Source: Watersipora subatra (taxonomy: Eukaryota; Bryozoa; Gymnolaemata; Cheilostomatida; Watersiporidae). From it: a stretch of 64,000 nucleotides of DNA. Under the pieces are notes generated by a model that was not told the DNA's origin, searched no databases, and saw only the letters and a program-made list of their open reading frames with translations. Numbering within the stretch: position 1 is the stretch's first letter; every line of letters starts with the position of its first letter. Where the stretch lies: assembly GCF_963576615.1 (NCBI RefSeq), contig NC_088710.1, positions 5,560,001 to 5,624,000 of the forward strand. The letters run 5' to 3'. Position numbers and translations under genes: made by a program. Below, piece by piece: positions 19,277 through 29,759 of this stretch.

Positions 19277-19304
19277 TGCCATTCCAGGAGTTTTAAGTTC
19301 AATG
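19277..19304 (-). repeat. P-element right terminal inverted repeat
   Basis: The reverse complement begins CATTGAACTTAAAACTCC and matches 24 of 28 bases of 2971-2998. It is followed by the second ATAACAAC copy (19305-19312). Confidence 0.88.
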
Positions 19305-21900
19305 ATAACAACATATGGCATCAACGCCTTGGACATGCGAGCACAGCTAGTATTCAAACTGCCCACCAAAATAGGTTAGTACTGCGTGCTGACTTATTTA
19401 ATGTGAACTTTGACTTATGTGAGCCCTGTATAGAGGGCAAGATGACAAGAAAGCCTTTTCTAAGTCGTGGTATCGTGAAAACTACTAGGCCACTCGAATT
19501 AGTGCACACTGATGTTTGCGGTCCAATGCAAACAGAGTCTCTAGGAAGTAGTAAATTTTTTGTCTCGTTCATTGATGACTTTACCAGATATGCATTCGTG
19601 TACTTTGTAAGCCAAAAGTCAGATTTTTTGAGCAATTTAGAGAGTTTGAGATGTTTGTTACAAACAAAACGGGGCTAAGCATTGGTGCGTATGTAAATGC
19701 AAAATTTGAACAGTACTTAGTCTCGAAAGGCATACATCATCAGCTAACAGTAAGATACTCGCCAGAACAAAATGGTGTAGCCGAAAGATTCAACTGAACT
19801 GTGTGTAAATCAGCGAGAGCCATGATCATTGATTCTGAACTGCAAAAGACATTTTGGGCAGAAGCTATTGCTACGGCTACGTACGCAAGAAATCGACTAC
19901 CCACCAAAGCAAATTCAACTACTCCTCATGAATGCTGGTTTGGCTGTAAACCTAACATTAGTCATATGAAAGTCTTTGGCTGTACAGCTTATAGTCCTAT
20001 TCCCGTAGCCCTGCGCCAAAAACTTGATAGCAAGGCAGAAAAGATGACATTTGTAGGCTATTCTAGCAGATCTAAGGGGTACAGACTGTGTAATCCCATA
20101 TCGAATAAGGTTGTAACGAGATGTAATCTTTGATGAAGCGAAACTTGGACCAGGTGTTGTGAATAAAAGTGATAAGATAACTCCTAGCAAAATAGAAGTG
20201 CATACTGATAGCCTACCGCCTAGCAATTCAAACACATCAAGTGTTGAGCCTGTGTTACGTCGATCTAGTCGCACTCACCATCCACCTGTAAGATATGGTA
20301 CTGACGAATACGCCGGTGCTAATCACAGTGCATGCTATGCTCTTGGTATCATTGAACCACAGACTTTTGCTGATGCTGTAAATAGCCAGCATTCCAAAGA
20401 GTGGCTAGCTGCAGCTGAAAGTGAGTACCGGTCTCTGGTTGCTAATGATACATGGGAGCTTAATGACTTGCCAGAGAACCGCCGTGCTGTCAAATGCAAA
20501 TGGGTATTTCGTGCAAAGTATGATCAGAATGGAAATGTTGATATATTTAAAGGTCGCCTAGTAGCCCGAGGCTTTACTCAACAAGCAGGAGTAGACTATG
20601 ATGAGACGTATGCACCCGTAATAAGATACTCATCATTAAGAGCCTTGCTTTCTTATGCTGTTGTTCATGACATGCATGTACATCAGATGGATGTGGTGAC
20701 TGCTTTTCTCAACAGCCACTTAGAAGCAGAAATATTTATGCGCCAGCCGGAGGGTTTTGTAAAACCTGGTAGCGAACACCTAGTATGTAGACTCAAGAAA
20801 TCGATTTATGGGCTCAAGCAGGCACCTAGATGTTGGAATGCTGTGTTAGATGAATTTTTAAAATCACAAGGCTACAAGCAATCATCAGCCGACCAGTGCA
20901 TTTATACACATGACAATGCAATACTAAAACAATAATTGCTGTTTATGTAGATGATCTCGTTATAATGGCAAGTACAGAACCTGCTTTGTTACACGCTAAA
21001 CAGAAACTGGCTGAGCGATTTGAAAAGAAGGACCTTGGAGAGCTGCACTTCCTGCTTGGTATGGCAATAAAACGTAACAGCGATTCTTTGAGTATCAACC
21101 AGCAACCATTCATTAAGCAAATCTTGAGACAATTTGGAATGGAGAGTTGTAATCCAGTGTCTACACCTGCAGCCACTGATGAAAAATTGCTCAAATCAGA
21201 TGGAAGCAAATCAGTGGACCCAAAGCTTTATCAATCAATAGTTGGTAGTCTCCTATATCTGGCAGTTGGAACTCGACCTGACATAGCACATTCAGTGGGA
21301 GTTTTATCAAAGTTTAATTCTTGTCCGACTGTAACGCATCTCATAGCTGCCAAACGCGTGCTACGGTATTTGAAAGGAACTCCTGACCTTGGACTACACT
21401 ACATTACAGTAAAGAAAATTCAGCTCTGTTTGGTTACTCTGATGCTAGTTGGGCTGATGATATTGATGACCGGCACTCGACTACTGGAGTTGCCTTTCTT
21501 CATACAAACAATCTTATCACATGGCTTAGTGAGCGTCAAAGCATGATTGCACTTTCAACCGCGAAGTCGGAATACATAGCGTTATTTAACGCAACGAAGG
21601 AAGCAATTTGGCTAAGGCAACTGCTCCTTGATATCGATGGCTCCATTTCTCACCCGACCGTCATTAATGTTGACAATCAATCGGCCAGTGCTATAGCCAC
21701 CAATAACAAAAGTAACAAACGTCTCAAGCACATGGATATAAAATATGGCAAAATATCATTATGTTCGTGAAGCAGTTAATAACAAAATTGTAGCTACAAA
21801 CTATTGCCCTAGTGAACTGATGCTAGCAGACATTTATACTAAACCACTGCCTCAAACTCGTTTTGTTAACCTCCGTCAAACGCTGGGCATAACACTTTAG
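19304..21900 (+). pseudogene. Copia pol remainder: integrase, reverse transcriptase, RNase H (frameshifted)
   Basis: Resumes the Copia frame right after the P element. Segments: gag-pre-integrase WHQRLGHAS (19316) and a CEPC knuckle; integrase core with HTDVCGPM (19504) and FIDDFTRY (19572); a frameshift in the T-run near 19625; loss of the segment that normally carries the second catalytic Asp (near 19687); a stop in the RFN-T region (19795); Copia reverse transcriptase KCKWVFRAKYD...RLVARGFTQQ (20490-20585) and MDVVTAFLN; a frameshift near 20930 just before the YVDD box (20945); RNase H YSDASWADD after another frameshift near 21410; a final frameshift near 21745; ending TKPLPQTRF...TL with a stop at 21898-21900. 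Non-functional. Confidence 0.9.
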
Positions 21901-21929
21901 TTTGCCACTTGGTTGTCTGTGTGTGAACT

Positions 21930-21938
21930 AAGTGGGAG
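21930..21938 (+). other. Copia polypurine tract
   Basis: AAGTGGGAG lies immediately before the 3' LTR start TGATGGATAT. It is short but in the expected place. Confidence 0.7.
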
Positions 21939-22188
21939 TGATGGATATATCATTGTCTAGTTCCCAGAGTTACGTGTTTATATAAACTCATCATGCTTAT
22001 TCATTGGTTTATCTAAGCTGTGCTTTATTGCTTTAAGCTTTATTGCTTTATGGGCTTTAAGCTATGCTTGTGCTGCATACCTTGACAACCCAATACGTAA
22101 TGCTTGCTCTGTCTATTGTATCTCAGTTGGTTATGGTATCTTGACAAATAAACTTCAACTCATTTCACACAAACTCATAATTCTAACA
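21939..22188 (+). repeat. Copia 3' LTR
   Basis: 250 bp that aligns without gaps to 1427-1676. It keeps the TG start and ends TTCTAACA. ACAGT follows at 22189-22193. Confidence 0.93.
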
Positions 22189-22193
22189 ACAGT

Positions 22194-22427
22194 AACGTAC
22201 AGTTACTTTCCTTCATCTTACACAGACATAGTGATTATAGTCTGTGTGTTCGGTACTGCAGGTTCAGCTTTGAAAAATCAAAGAATTATACGTAAGTGTT
22301 CATTTGGAGACCGCAAACAAAATTGATTATAACATATTTAAGATTAAAGTCTTGTTGTTCAAAACTTGATAGTTGATCTCTGTTGTACGCTAGTACTAAG
22401 TCCAGGTTGACGGGCTATTACATAGAG
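22194..22427. other. Spacer between the Copia element and the ankyrin gene
   Basis: About 230 bases. It should hold the 3' untranslated region of the minus-strand ankyrin gene. I do not see a canonical AATAAA on the minus strand here. Confidence 0.4.
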
Positions 22428-22525
22428 CTAATCATTGTGCTCTTGATCTCCAGTCTCATTTGTGTCTGCTGCAGTCCGTAAATATACTTCTAACCTTTGC
22501 AACTTGTCTACCATTTCTTGCATAG
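22428..22525 (-). CDS. Ankyrin gene, terminal exon
   Basis: 98 bases after a TATTTTACAG acceptor, ending in TAG at 22430-22428. It codes for MQEMVDKLQRLEVYLRTAAD and a short acidic tail. Confidence 0.8.
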
Positions 22526-24442
22526 CTGTAAAATATAAAATATATCAGTAACAGCCACTCACTGTTAGTTATACAGAGTAAAAACTCAAAATATGTATAG
22601 GTTAGGTGACTTCATCTAGATATTATATTTTCCAAACTTGCAGTGTTTCGCAATAAAATCTGTTGCAATAAAATCGCATCCTACACTTGCCAAATATTTG
22701 AAGAAAGCCACTGAAATTTGTTTATTGAAAGAGAATTTCCAATGACTCACTGTATGTGTGCTGATCTAACATTTGAGTTGCTTTCGAGTCCATCCTCTGA
22801 ACGTTTTGCTGTAATCTTTGAGTATCTTGCTTATGATTGGCTATACATCGCTGCTGATTCATGAGCTCCATATTTTGCCTTAGTACACTCTCCTGTGTGT
22901 CCTTCAACTCTGCAAGAGACAGCATTTTTCACTCTACTCTCACAAGCTCACTGCAATCCATTGAGAACTTAACATATTGAATTGCTGACTTACCTTGTTC
23001 ATGTTGTCTGCATGCTCTGGTTATCTCTTCAAATTTAATTTTCAGTTCACTCATTTCTTTCTTCTGTACTTTTACCTTCTTTTGAGCTTCCTGCAATTCT
23101 GCAGACAGAAAACAAGCAAGTAGAAATATGAACACAAGCTAATAAAGGTGTCTCAACTTGGAAAAATACTGCTGAGTATATAAAACAATTTATGCACTAA
23201 AAGTTTGCAGATTATTTTTCCAAGTAACATAAAATTTTTTATTGAACTCACAAATAAATTCCTGCTCCTTTATGCTGCACTTGAAATGTTTTCCTGGTAC
23301 CAGTCAAAATTATTAGACAACCATAGAGAAAAAACTGCAATGAGTCTTTGTCGCTTGTCTCAGACGTCAAATAAGCTCATTAACAAGGAAACCTTACATG
23401 AGATGTGAGCATGAAATGTAAAAGATGCAATAGCCTTTGTTTCTATGTTAGCTCTGTAATCATAAAAAAAGGATTCAGTTGAACTTTCACTGATAGCCAA
23501 TGGCCTTTTCATCCTGTCACCTTTGCCAAGCGTTGTTTTAAGGAAAGAATTGATTCAACCATCTGATATAAAGGACAAAAATGGGCTGACAAGGTAGCAC
23601 CTGCACTTCAAGACTGAAACTAGCCAAAACAACAAAAACCAAGAATCAACTAAATTAAACAGGTTGGGTATGTCAGAGAATTTTAAGTTAATCAGAGGCC
23701 TATGCACAGTAGTTCAATAGTAATTAGGTAACTGGAAAGGGCTCACTAACTAGTTAGGTAGAAAAGATCTACTAGTAAGGCAGTAGAGAAGGTTACTAGC
23801 TAGTAAAGTAATAGAGAAGGTCACTAACTAGTACGCAAACTTAGGCTGAGTTAACTCACCAACCAAAGTGCTGAGTGTTGCTGGCACTGGCAGCATGTCT
23901 ACAGATTCTTTCCTTGTATTCTTGATGCTTAGCAGCTCTTGCTGTTGATTGATAGGTAACGGTGAAAGTAAGTGAACCATCAGTGACGACTTTTTAAGCT
24001 CACCAGCGCTATGCAGTACAGTATTTCCATGACTGTTCTGTACCTTTAGCAGATTGAACCTGTCATCAATAGACAGACCCTGGAGTATGTAATCGAGTAT
24101 TTCCATTTCGGTGTAGCCAGTGTCATAGCTGTGTCTGTCGTAAACAGCGAGGTGCATGCATGTGTTTCCGAGACGATTAGTCAACCTGGTAACTTCGTAC
24201 CTTTGCGATGGATCTAAACCTTCTAACATGCTCGCCAAGCCCTCCATGTCATGAATATATGCTCCTCTGATCACGCATGTCTCACTGCTGTACTTGGCTC
24301 CCCTAATCTGGCTTAACAGCCTGCAACGTACCTCTGCCTCCGCCATGGTCAACTGTCGTTTAAACTTATCATTTGCCGGCTTTCGGGAGTCGATGTAACT
24401 TTCCATGAGCGATGACAGCTGATCGTCACCTGGTCCCATCAC
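22428..24442 (-). CDS. Ankyrin-repeat protein with coiled-coil tail (4 exons, 314 residues)
   Basis: Exons in coding order: 24442-23860, 23098-22994, 22909-22751, 22525-22428. All introns are phase 1 with GT donors and AG acceptors, and the lengths sum to 945 bases, exactly 315 codons with the stop. Residues 1-60 are a charged N-terminus. Residues about 60-190 carry two clear ankyrin units with the NxxGNTxxHxA core (RLGNTCMHLAVY and SHGNTVLHSAG), each followed by a longer than usual helix region, plus weaker flanking units. Residues 195-314 are a Gln/Lys/Glu-rich coiled coil. There is no signal peptide or membrane segment, so it is probably cytosolic or nuclear and acts by protein binding. 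An acceptor (CTTTTTCTCTTACCAG) 16 bases before the ATG suggests an upstream untranslated exon. Specific family not recognised. Confidence 0.82.
22751..22909 (-). CDS. Ankyrin gene, exon 3
   Basis: 159 bases between CTGTCTCTTGCAG and ACA|GTGAGT. It codes for a Gln/Met-rich coiled coil (ELKDTQESVLRQNMELMNQQ and onward). Exons 2 and 3 start with similar ELxxxQ sequence, so one may be a duplicate of the other. Confidence 0.85.
22994..23098 (-). CDS. Ankyrin gene, exon 2
   Basis: 105 bases between TTTTCTGTCTGCAG and AAG|GTAAGT. It codes for ELQEAQKKVKVQKKEMSELK and onward, a heptad-type helix. Confidence 0.85.
23860..24442 (-). CDS. Ankyrin gene, coding exon 1
   Basis: 583 bases from ATG (24442-24440; the two Met codons are adjacent) to the donor TTG|GTGAGT. 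It holds both ankyrin units. The exon itself seems to begin at 24457 after a pyrimidine-rich acceptor. Confidence 0.85.
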
Positions 24443-25119
24443 TATTCGTATCTACTGCTGGTAAGAGAAAAAGTATCAATGATTTACTAAACATGTATTG
24501 TATCTTGTCTGTAAGATAATGGCAACAGCTGATTCGCTTCTTGCACTTTGGTCTTTAGTCCAAGCTTGTTATCCATTGGTGATTGTGAACCGGCCTATTT
24601 CCTTATGCTTGTATAGGCATCAAGTCCTGCCATACGACTTCCTCATAAAGTTGTCAAACAAAAAATGGCTTAACAAGGAAATGTAATTAGCCTGAGCCCT
24701 ATGAAATGGCTGATTCAGAAGGTCCGTTACCACATATTTGTTATGAACTTGGTGAAGACACTAGGCTATATGACTCGGTGTTGACACTCCCTATCTGCTA
24801 GGGCCACTAATGTAAATATGTGGTTTCCTATCACCGGTATTTCGATATCTACCCAGTTTAGTCTCAAGGTATTGCTAAAAGGAGAAAACAATTACAGTGG
24901 AGACCAGATCCTTAGATAGGATTTTCTACCTTTCAGACTGTCTACAATGTGTTGATCATGAGTAAAATAAAATTTTACTTGCGGGAGTAAATCTAACTCG
25001 CAATATAACACTGACAAGCAATGGAAAAATATACAAAATTTTAAGAAATAAAGAAAGTTTTAAAAATACTTCAAATCTGCAGATCTTAAACTAAGTGTTA
25101 TGAACAAATTGCGTACCAC

Positions 25120-25345
25120 ATCTAACAATTGTTTTGAAAATATCATTGCTAGCTGCTTTAATTAACAACCTTTTACCTAATGTCTATTCGCTGATCAGAG
25201 AGACATTTTAAACCCTATTTGTCAAACCATTTATTTAATTTTGATGGGTAACTGCTGCCCTTTTTTTATGTTTGTTGAATGGCATAATTTAAAAAAACAT
25301 TTGTTTGAAATTAAATTATTGCCTATAAAGTAATATATAATAAAT
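25120..25345 (+). repeat. Dispersed repeat family A, copy 1
   Basis: Shares TTGAAAATATCATTGCTAGC, then AACAACCTTT, then TTTGTCAAACCATTTATTTA, then TAACTGCTGCCCTTTTTT with copies at 37845-37965 (right part only), 49685-49875 and 53175-53370. All are in plus orientation and most are followed by TATATA tracts, as expected of a retroposon 3' end. Confidence 0.7.
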
Positions 25346-25460
25346 GTTATATATATAATAGACGTTATATATATATAATAAATGTTATATATATAATAGA
25401 CGTTATATATATATAATAAATGTTATATATATAATAAATATCATATATATATAATAAAAG
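25330..25460. repeat. AT-rich microsatellite (AATGTTATATATATAATAGACG type)
   Basis: Alternating TATATA with interspersed AATGTT and GACGTT at a period near 22 bases. It follows directly on the family A repeat. Confidence 0.8.
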
Positions 25461-25590
25461 TGATGTCTAATAAGTGAGCAGCCTTGACTGAAATACGTAC
25501 GGCAATGTGTTGGTTAGAAACAAAAATATAAGAGACTTTAAAGAAGGTATGACTTTTTATATTCTATAGCCTATTTTTATAGTTCTTTTT

Positions 25591-25755
25591 CAATCACATA
25601 AGCATACATACTGGCCTTAGATATAAGAGCTTATACTGCCGATTCGATCACATAAGCATACATACTGGCCTTAGATATAAGAGCTTATACTGCCGATTCG
25701 ATCACATAAGCATACATACTGCCTTTCGTTATAAGAGCTTATACTGCCGACTTGA
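25591..25755. repeat. 54-bp tandem repeat, 3 copies
   Basis: The unit begins ATCACATAAGCATACATACT and contains ATAAGAGCTTATACTGCCGA. The first two copies are nearly identical and the third is changed in its middle (CCTTTCGTT for GGCCTTAGAT). Confidence 0.9.
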
Positions 25756-26408
25756 AAAGCCTTCGCTTTGTTCTTTACGATGTATAATATTAAAATTGTT
25801 TTTAATGAAACGCATCTATTTTGACACAGCTATTTGATAAAGATGCTGGGAGGATAGTAGATGCAAATTTTGGGATATTTTTTCTCTTTGTACCAATTGC
25901 CTGAATTAGAATAGGTAGTCACACTTCATCATTTGAATAAGACTCGACAAAAATATATTGTCAATAAAAGTGAGCAATGGGATTGGATGGCAGCACAAAA
26001 AATAATGTAGCAGAATGAAGATCTACCTAAATCAACATTATTCGCGCTTGAAGTTAAAATCTACATACATGCAAGCACATATAACAGCACATATAAAAAT
26101 AAAACAAAGAAGTCCATCACTTTGAAAAAAAATCTACAAAAATAACTAAGTAGTATATAAATTGGCCAAACAGGAAGCTAATATATTGGAGTTATTTCCT
26201 CCTGATGTACAAGACTAAATATGTTGAATAAATCTGAATGATCTCATCTAAAACAGACACTAATAGTCAACATTGCTATTGAGCCTGAGAGATTCGCTCG
26301 TATGATATATGAACAATGCTATAGATACATACATGAAACATGATAAATTAAGGGAGAGAGAGACATAGATCACACCACATTGGAATGTTTTAACAACGGG
26401 ATCAGAAG

Positions 26409-26917
26409 CTAATGCTCCGTGTGCCCTTGGTTGGAGCTGGGGTCTGGAAGAACACCAGCCGCAATATTGTCAGGCCCCGGAGGCTCGACTATCAAAGGAT
26501 GGTTATTGTATATGAAGTCGGCGCTCGGCGTCGGACCAAACTGAGCCCAGGCTGGCACCTCATAGCCCAGCCACTTGAGAAGCTCATAATAGGAGAAGAC
26601 AAAAGCCCGGGTGATGTCTTGCGTGTGATCCATGCCTTGTGCCTCCATGTTCAAACTCCTCTGGAACATTAGCCTCTGCCTCAAAATCTCCTCCGCCTGT
26701 CTTCTTTCTGCCTCCCTCCTCTCTAGCTCCTCCATGACTCGCCTGTTCTCTTCCTCCATTCTTATCCTCGCCTCCTCCTTAGCGATTCGCCTCAATCGCT
26801 CCTCCTCTTCCTGTCTCCTCAGATATTCGATTCTGTCCTCTTCTGCCATTGCTGCTAACTTTGCCTGCTCTATCCGCTGCCTCTCCGCTTCTTCAGCTTC
26901 TCTCAACGCTTGCTCCT
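26409..26917 (-). CDS. Long gene, terminal exon (E18): coiled coil and conserved C-terminus
   Basis: 509 bases after acceptor TTTCATTTGTAG, stop TAG at 26411-26409. It opens EEQALREAEEAERQRIEQAK and stays Arg/Glu-rich for about 90 residues. It then changes character to AFVFSYYELLKWLGYEVPAW and a Pro-rich tail ending NQGHTEH. The aromatic-rich segment looks like a folded, conserved element and is the best handle for a homology search. Confidence 0.88.
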
Positions 26918-27124
26918 CTACAAATGAAACAGCGAGCTATCACTCTACTGTTCTATTAGCATTTCAATAAATACTTGCACGAGGTCCTGGGGCTAACTTA
27001 ACAAGAATGTAGTACGACCGATAACTCAGCAATAGGCATATTTTATGTCTACCATCTCTCATTTATTTTTAAGGTAAAGCTTCCAGTTTCAACACTTATT
27101 ACTTCAAGTCGGTTCAGATTTTCT

Positions 27125-27580
27125 AGGCAGTGTAGGTATATGATTGTAGGTAGGTATATGTGTAGGTATATGATTGTAGGTAGGTATATGTGTAGGTATA
27201 TGATTGAGTAGGTAGGTATATGTGTGGGTATATGATTGTAGGTAGGTACATGTGTAGGTATATGATTGTAGGTAGGTATATGTGTAGGTATATGATTGTA
27301 TGTAGGTATATGTGTAGGTTTATGATTGGGTAGGTATATGGGTAGGTATATGATTGTAGGTAGGTATATGTGTAGGTATATGATTGAGTAGGTAGGTATA
27401 TGTGTAGGTATATGATTGTAGGTAGGTATATGTGTAGGTATATGATTGTAGGTAGGTATATGTGTAGGTATATGATTGTAGGTAGGTATATGCGTAGGTA
27501 TATGATTGTAGGTAGGTACATGTGTACGTATATGATTGGGTGGGTAGGTATATGTGTAGGTATATGATTGGGTAGGTAAA
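27125..27580. repeat. Minisatellite, unit about 30 bp (TGTAGGTATATGATTGTAGG-type)
   Basis: About 15 irregular units built from TAGGTATATG with G-ATTG, GGGTAGG and GTACG variants. Long minus-strand open frames (IYLPTIIYLH) in it are a by-product. Confidence 0.92.
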
Positions 27581-29274
27581 ATTGCGATAGTCTACCCTGC
27601 ACATTTTTAAGAGAAATACAGTAGTTTTTGGGGCACATGATAACTGGATCAAGAGAGTCTGTAAAAAGTAGATAAGAGCACTCATGGCATTGCACCAGCA
27701 ACGGCCATAGCCTGAGATCTCTACCAATATTTAATATTTATAGACCGTGATAATCAAATGCTCATCTTTATGACAAACGCTTTCAGTATACAGTAATCCT
27801 CCACTTTTCAAGGTTGATGGGGACTGGGGCATCCTCCTCGGTAATAAAAAATTTGCAAAATAAAAACTAATTTTTTAAAGTATATGTATTAGCCAAATTT
27901 TAGCACCAGAATAAGAAAAATGTTTTCTAAAAACAATGTATTTATTTCCTATATAATAAGTAAATTGAAGCTATCTTGATTGATTTTCAGTTATATTTTA
28001 AATCCAATCTCAGTATTTTAAGTTAGGAAATGCATTTGTAGAATACGGGCCGAGTTTTGACTTGAACTGGTCTGAGTATTCGTACTTGTGATTAACGGGG
28101 TTCGTCTTGAGAAGTGAGTCATATTTTAGTAATTGTGTTTTATGTATGTATATTCATGTATTTGAATTTTTTAATGATTTTTTTAATGAATTTTCTTTTA
28201 GTTTAAAATAATTTTTTTTTAGCTGCGAACTAACAAAACTGCAAAAGGTGAGCCTCAATGTAGCGAAGGATTGCTGTATGTTGAAAAGGTATTTATTGAA
28301 TTGACCTTCAGATCGTTGACAGAATAATTACTAAGGCTAGTCTCATATAGCAAAAGGCGGTGCTTAAAAAATCCAAACTTTGTGGACAAACTAGATGAAT
28401 GCTCACTGGACACCACAGATGTTTTTTTGACATTATGTTACGGGTGCTCCCTACGGCACACTTATATCAACCAAATAAACAAGAAGATGTATAACTAATA
28501 GCAAACAACTAATAATGAATTGTATAAAAATGTGACAGGCCTGGAAGGTGTGTATTTTACCCGATGCCTCCAAAGTTTGTTATGAATGAACGCAACAGCT
28601 CGAACCAAACTCAAGCATTTCCCGTGTTACAGTCATGCAATTCTTTGATTGCGTCCGTCCGGATTCGATATGAAATAAACGATTTGTGAAAACACGAAGT
28701 AATTCCTTTAAAGTGATTCCTTTAAATCATACAAGGCGTCCAATCAACAATGAGATATGGTTGCGCATGAGTGAGCAGAATAAGACATGGCCAAAGCTGT
28801 TTGCCTACAAATTTTTGAACATAAACCGCGTTGCCTGCACTCCAATCCAATATCTACTTTTCCATAATCTGTTATTTATCAGTTTCAATTCTATTCCATA
28901 ACCTTAAAGCTTCAATACGGGCTATCGTTTATTGAAGCCGCTAGTCAGCTGTGAGAGCTGTCCATTAGCTCCGACTGATATGACAAAAATTTGAGATTGA
29001 GTCTCACTGTGAAATTTCTCGCACAAACGATTGCCATTATTTCACATATTGATTAAATCAGGAGTAGAGTTAAGGCCCTCAGGTTTTCATTGTCCCCCGC
29101 CAACTCAGTAGTTCCATGAATTTCAACTTTAGTGTCGACTACTGACAATTTGAAATGTCTGCTAAACTTTTTGAGCTATTCCAGTTTTTATGGTCAATCT
29201 TGTGCAACATCTTGTGAACAGTATGCATAGCTTGCTTGACTCTCCACCTCATAATCAGGTTATTCATAATATAT

Positions 29275-29565
29275 TCATAATATATTATAATATATATAAG
29301 ACGATATATAAGACAATACAATATACTATAATATATAAGACAATATATAAGACAATATATAATATACTATAATATATATAAGACAATATATAAGACAATA
29401 TATAAGACAATATAACATACTATAATATATATAGGACAATATATAAGACAATATAATATACTATAATATATATAAGACAATATATAAGACAATTTAATAT
29501 ACTATAATATATATAAGACAATATAATGTACTATAATATATATAAGACAATATATATATATATAA
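29275..29565. repeat. AT-rich tandem array (ATATATAAGACAATAT)
   Basis: Irregular repetition of TATAAGACAATAT and ACTATAATATA, ending only a few bases before the donor of exon E17 at 29571. Confidence 0.88.
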
Positions 29566-29571
29566 ACAAAC

Positions 29572-29759
29572 CTTTACGTCGCTCCTCTTCTTCTATCATC
29601 CTCCTTCGCTTCTCTTCAAGTATTCTTACTTTCTCCTCCTGCCGCTTGCGCTCCCTCTCTTGGGCCTCTCTCTCCGCTCTTAGTCGTGACTCCTCTTCTC
29701 TTTCAAGTCTCTCGCGTTCCTCCTTCTCCATTTCCTTCTTTCGTCTTATCTCCTCCTCC
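29572..29759 (-). CDS. Long gene, exon E17: Arg/Glu coiled coil
   Basis: 188 bases. The acceptor chosen is GTCATTGATAG at 29761-29760 because it starts in phase 2 to match E16; a stronger-looking acceptor at 29799-29798 (CGGTTCAG) would be out of phase with E16 but open in the same frame, adding VSQIMPGVSVID. The donor is AAAG|GTTTGT. It codes for EEEIRRKKEMEKEERERLER and onward. Confidence 0.78.

Larger units (their letters stand above)
2971..19304 (+). mobile_element. P-superfamily (THAP9/P-element-like) DNA transposon, bloated by nested insertions
   Basis: Bounded by TIRs at 2971-2998 and 19277-19304 that begin CATTGA and match at 24 of 28 positions, with a perfect 8-bp target duplication. 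It carries a broken transposase with a THAP half-domain (16575-16733) and the C-terminal catalytic/insertion domain characters of P-type transposases (17529-18170). About 12 kb of its 16.3 kb consists of later insertions: two pogo-like elements, foldback MITEs, a hAT element and a Gypsy retrotransposon. TIRs starting CA, the 8-bp duplication and the THAP domain agree on family. It inserted after the Copia element. Confidence 0.88.
1427..22188 (+). mobile_element. Copia-type (Ty1/Copia) LTR retrotransposon, interrupted and decayed
   Basis: Full-length element: 250-bp LTRs at both ends, perfect 5-bp target duplication, an internal-tRNA primer site, a gag-protease frame (from 1735), then integrase, reverse transcriptase and RNase H (to 21900), and a purine tract before the 3' LTR. 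The domain order (integrase before reverse transcriptase) is the Copia order. A P-type transposon (2971-19304) sits in the gag-pre-integrase region. Remaining pol has at least four frameshifts, a stop, and loss of the second catalytic-Asp segment of integrase, so it is dead. By hand I count about 16 differences between the 250-bp LTRs (about 6%), so it is clearly older than the Gypsy element nested inside. Confidence 0.93.
24458..26408. other. Intergenic: repeats only
   Basis: About 2 kb between the start side of the ankyrin gene and the end of the long gene, both on minus. It includes a dispersed-repeat copy (25120-25345), an AT microsatellite (25330-25460) and a 54-bp triplicate (25591-25755). 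It must also contain the ankyrin promoter and the 3' end of the long gene, but I see no convincing TATA or AATAAA. Confidence 0.5.
26918..29571. other. Intron between E17 and E18, with 30-bp minisatellite
   Basis: 2.65 kb. Apart from the TAGGTATATG array (27125-27580) and the start of an AT/AGACAATATA tract (29275-29565) next to the E17 donor, I see no gene. Confidence 0.6.

Noticed and set aside
26632-26970. Ser-rich plus frame opposite the terminal coiled-coil exon
   Set aside because: Antisense shadow of GAG/AAG-rich coiled-coil codons.
27123-27727. Minus-strand frames rich in IYLPT/SYTYTY repeats
   Set aside because: Translation of a TAGGTATATG minisatellite in an intron.
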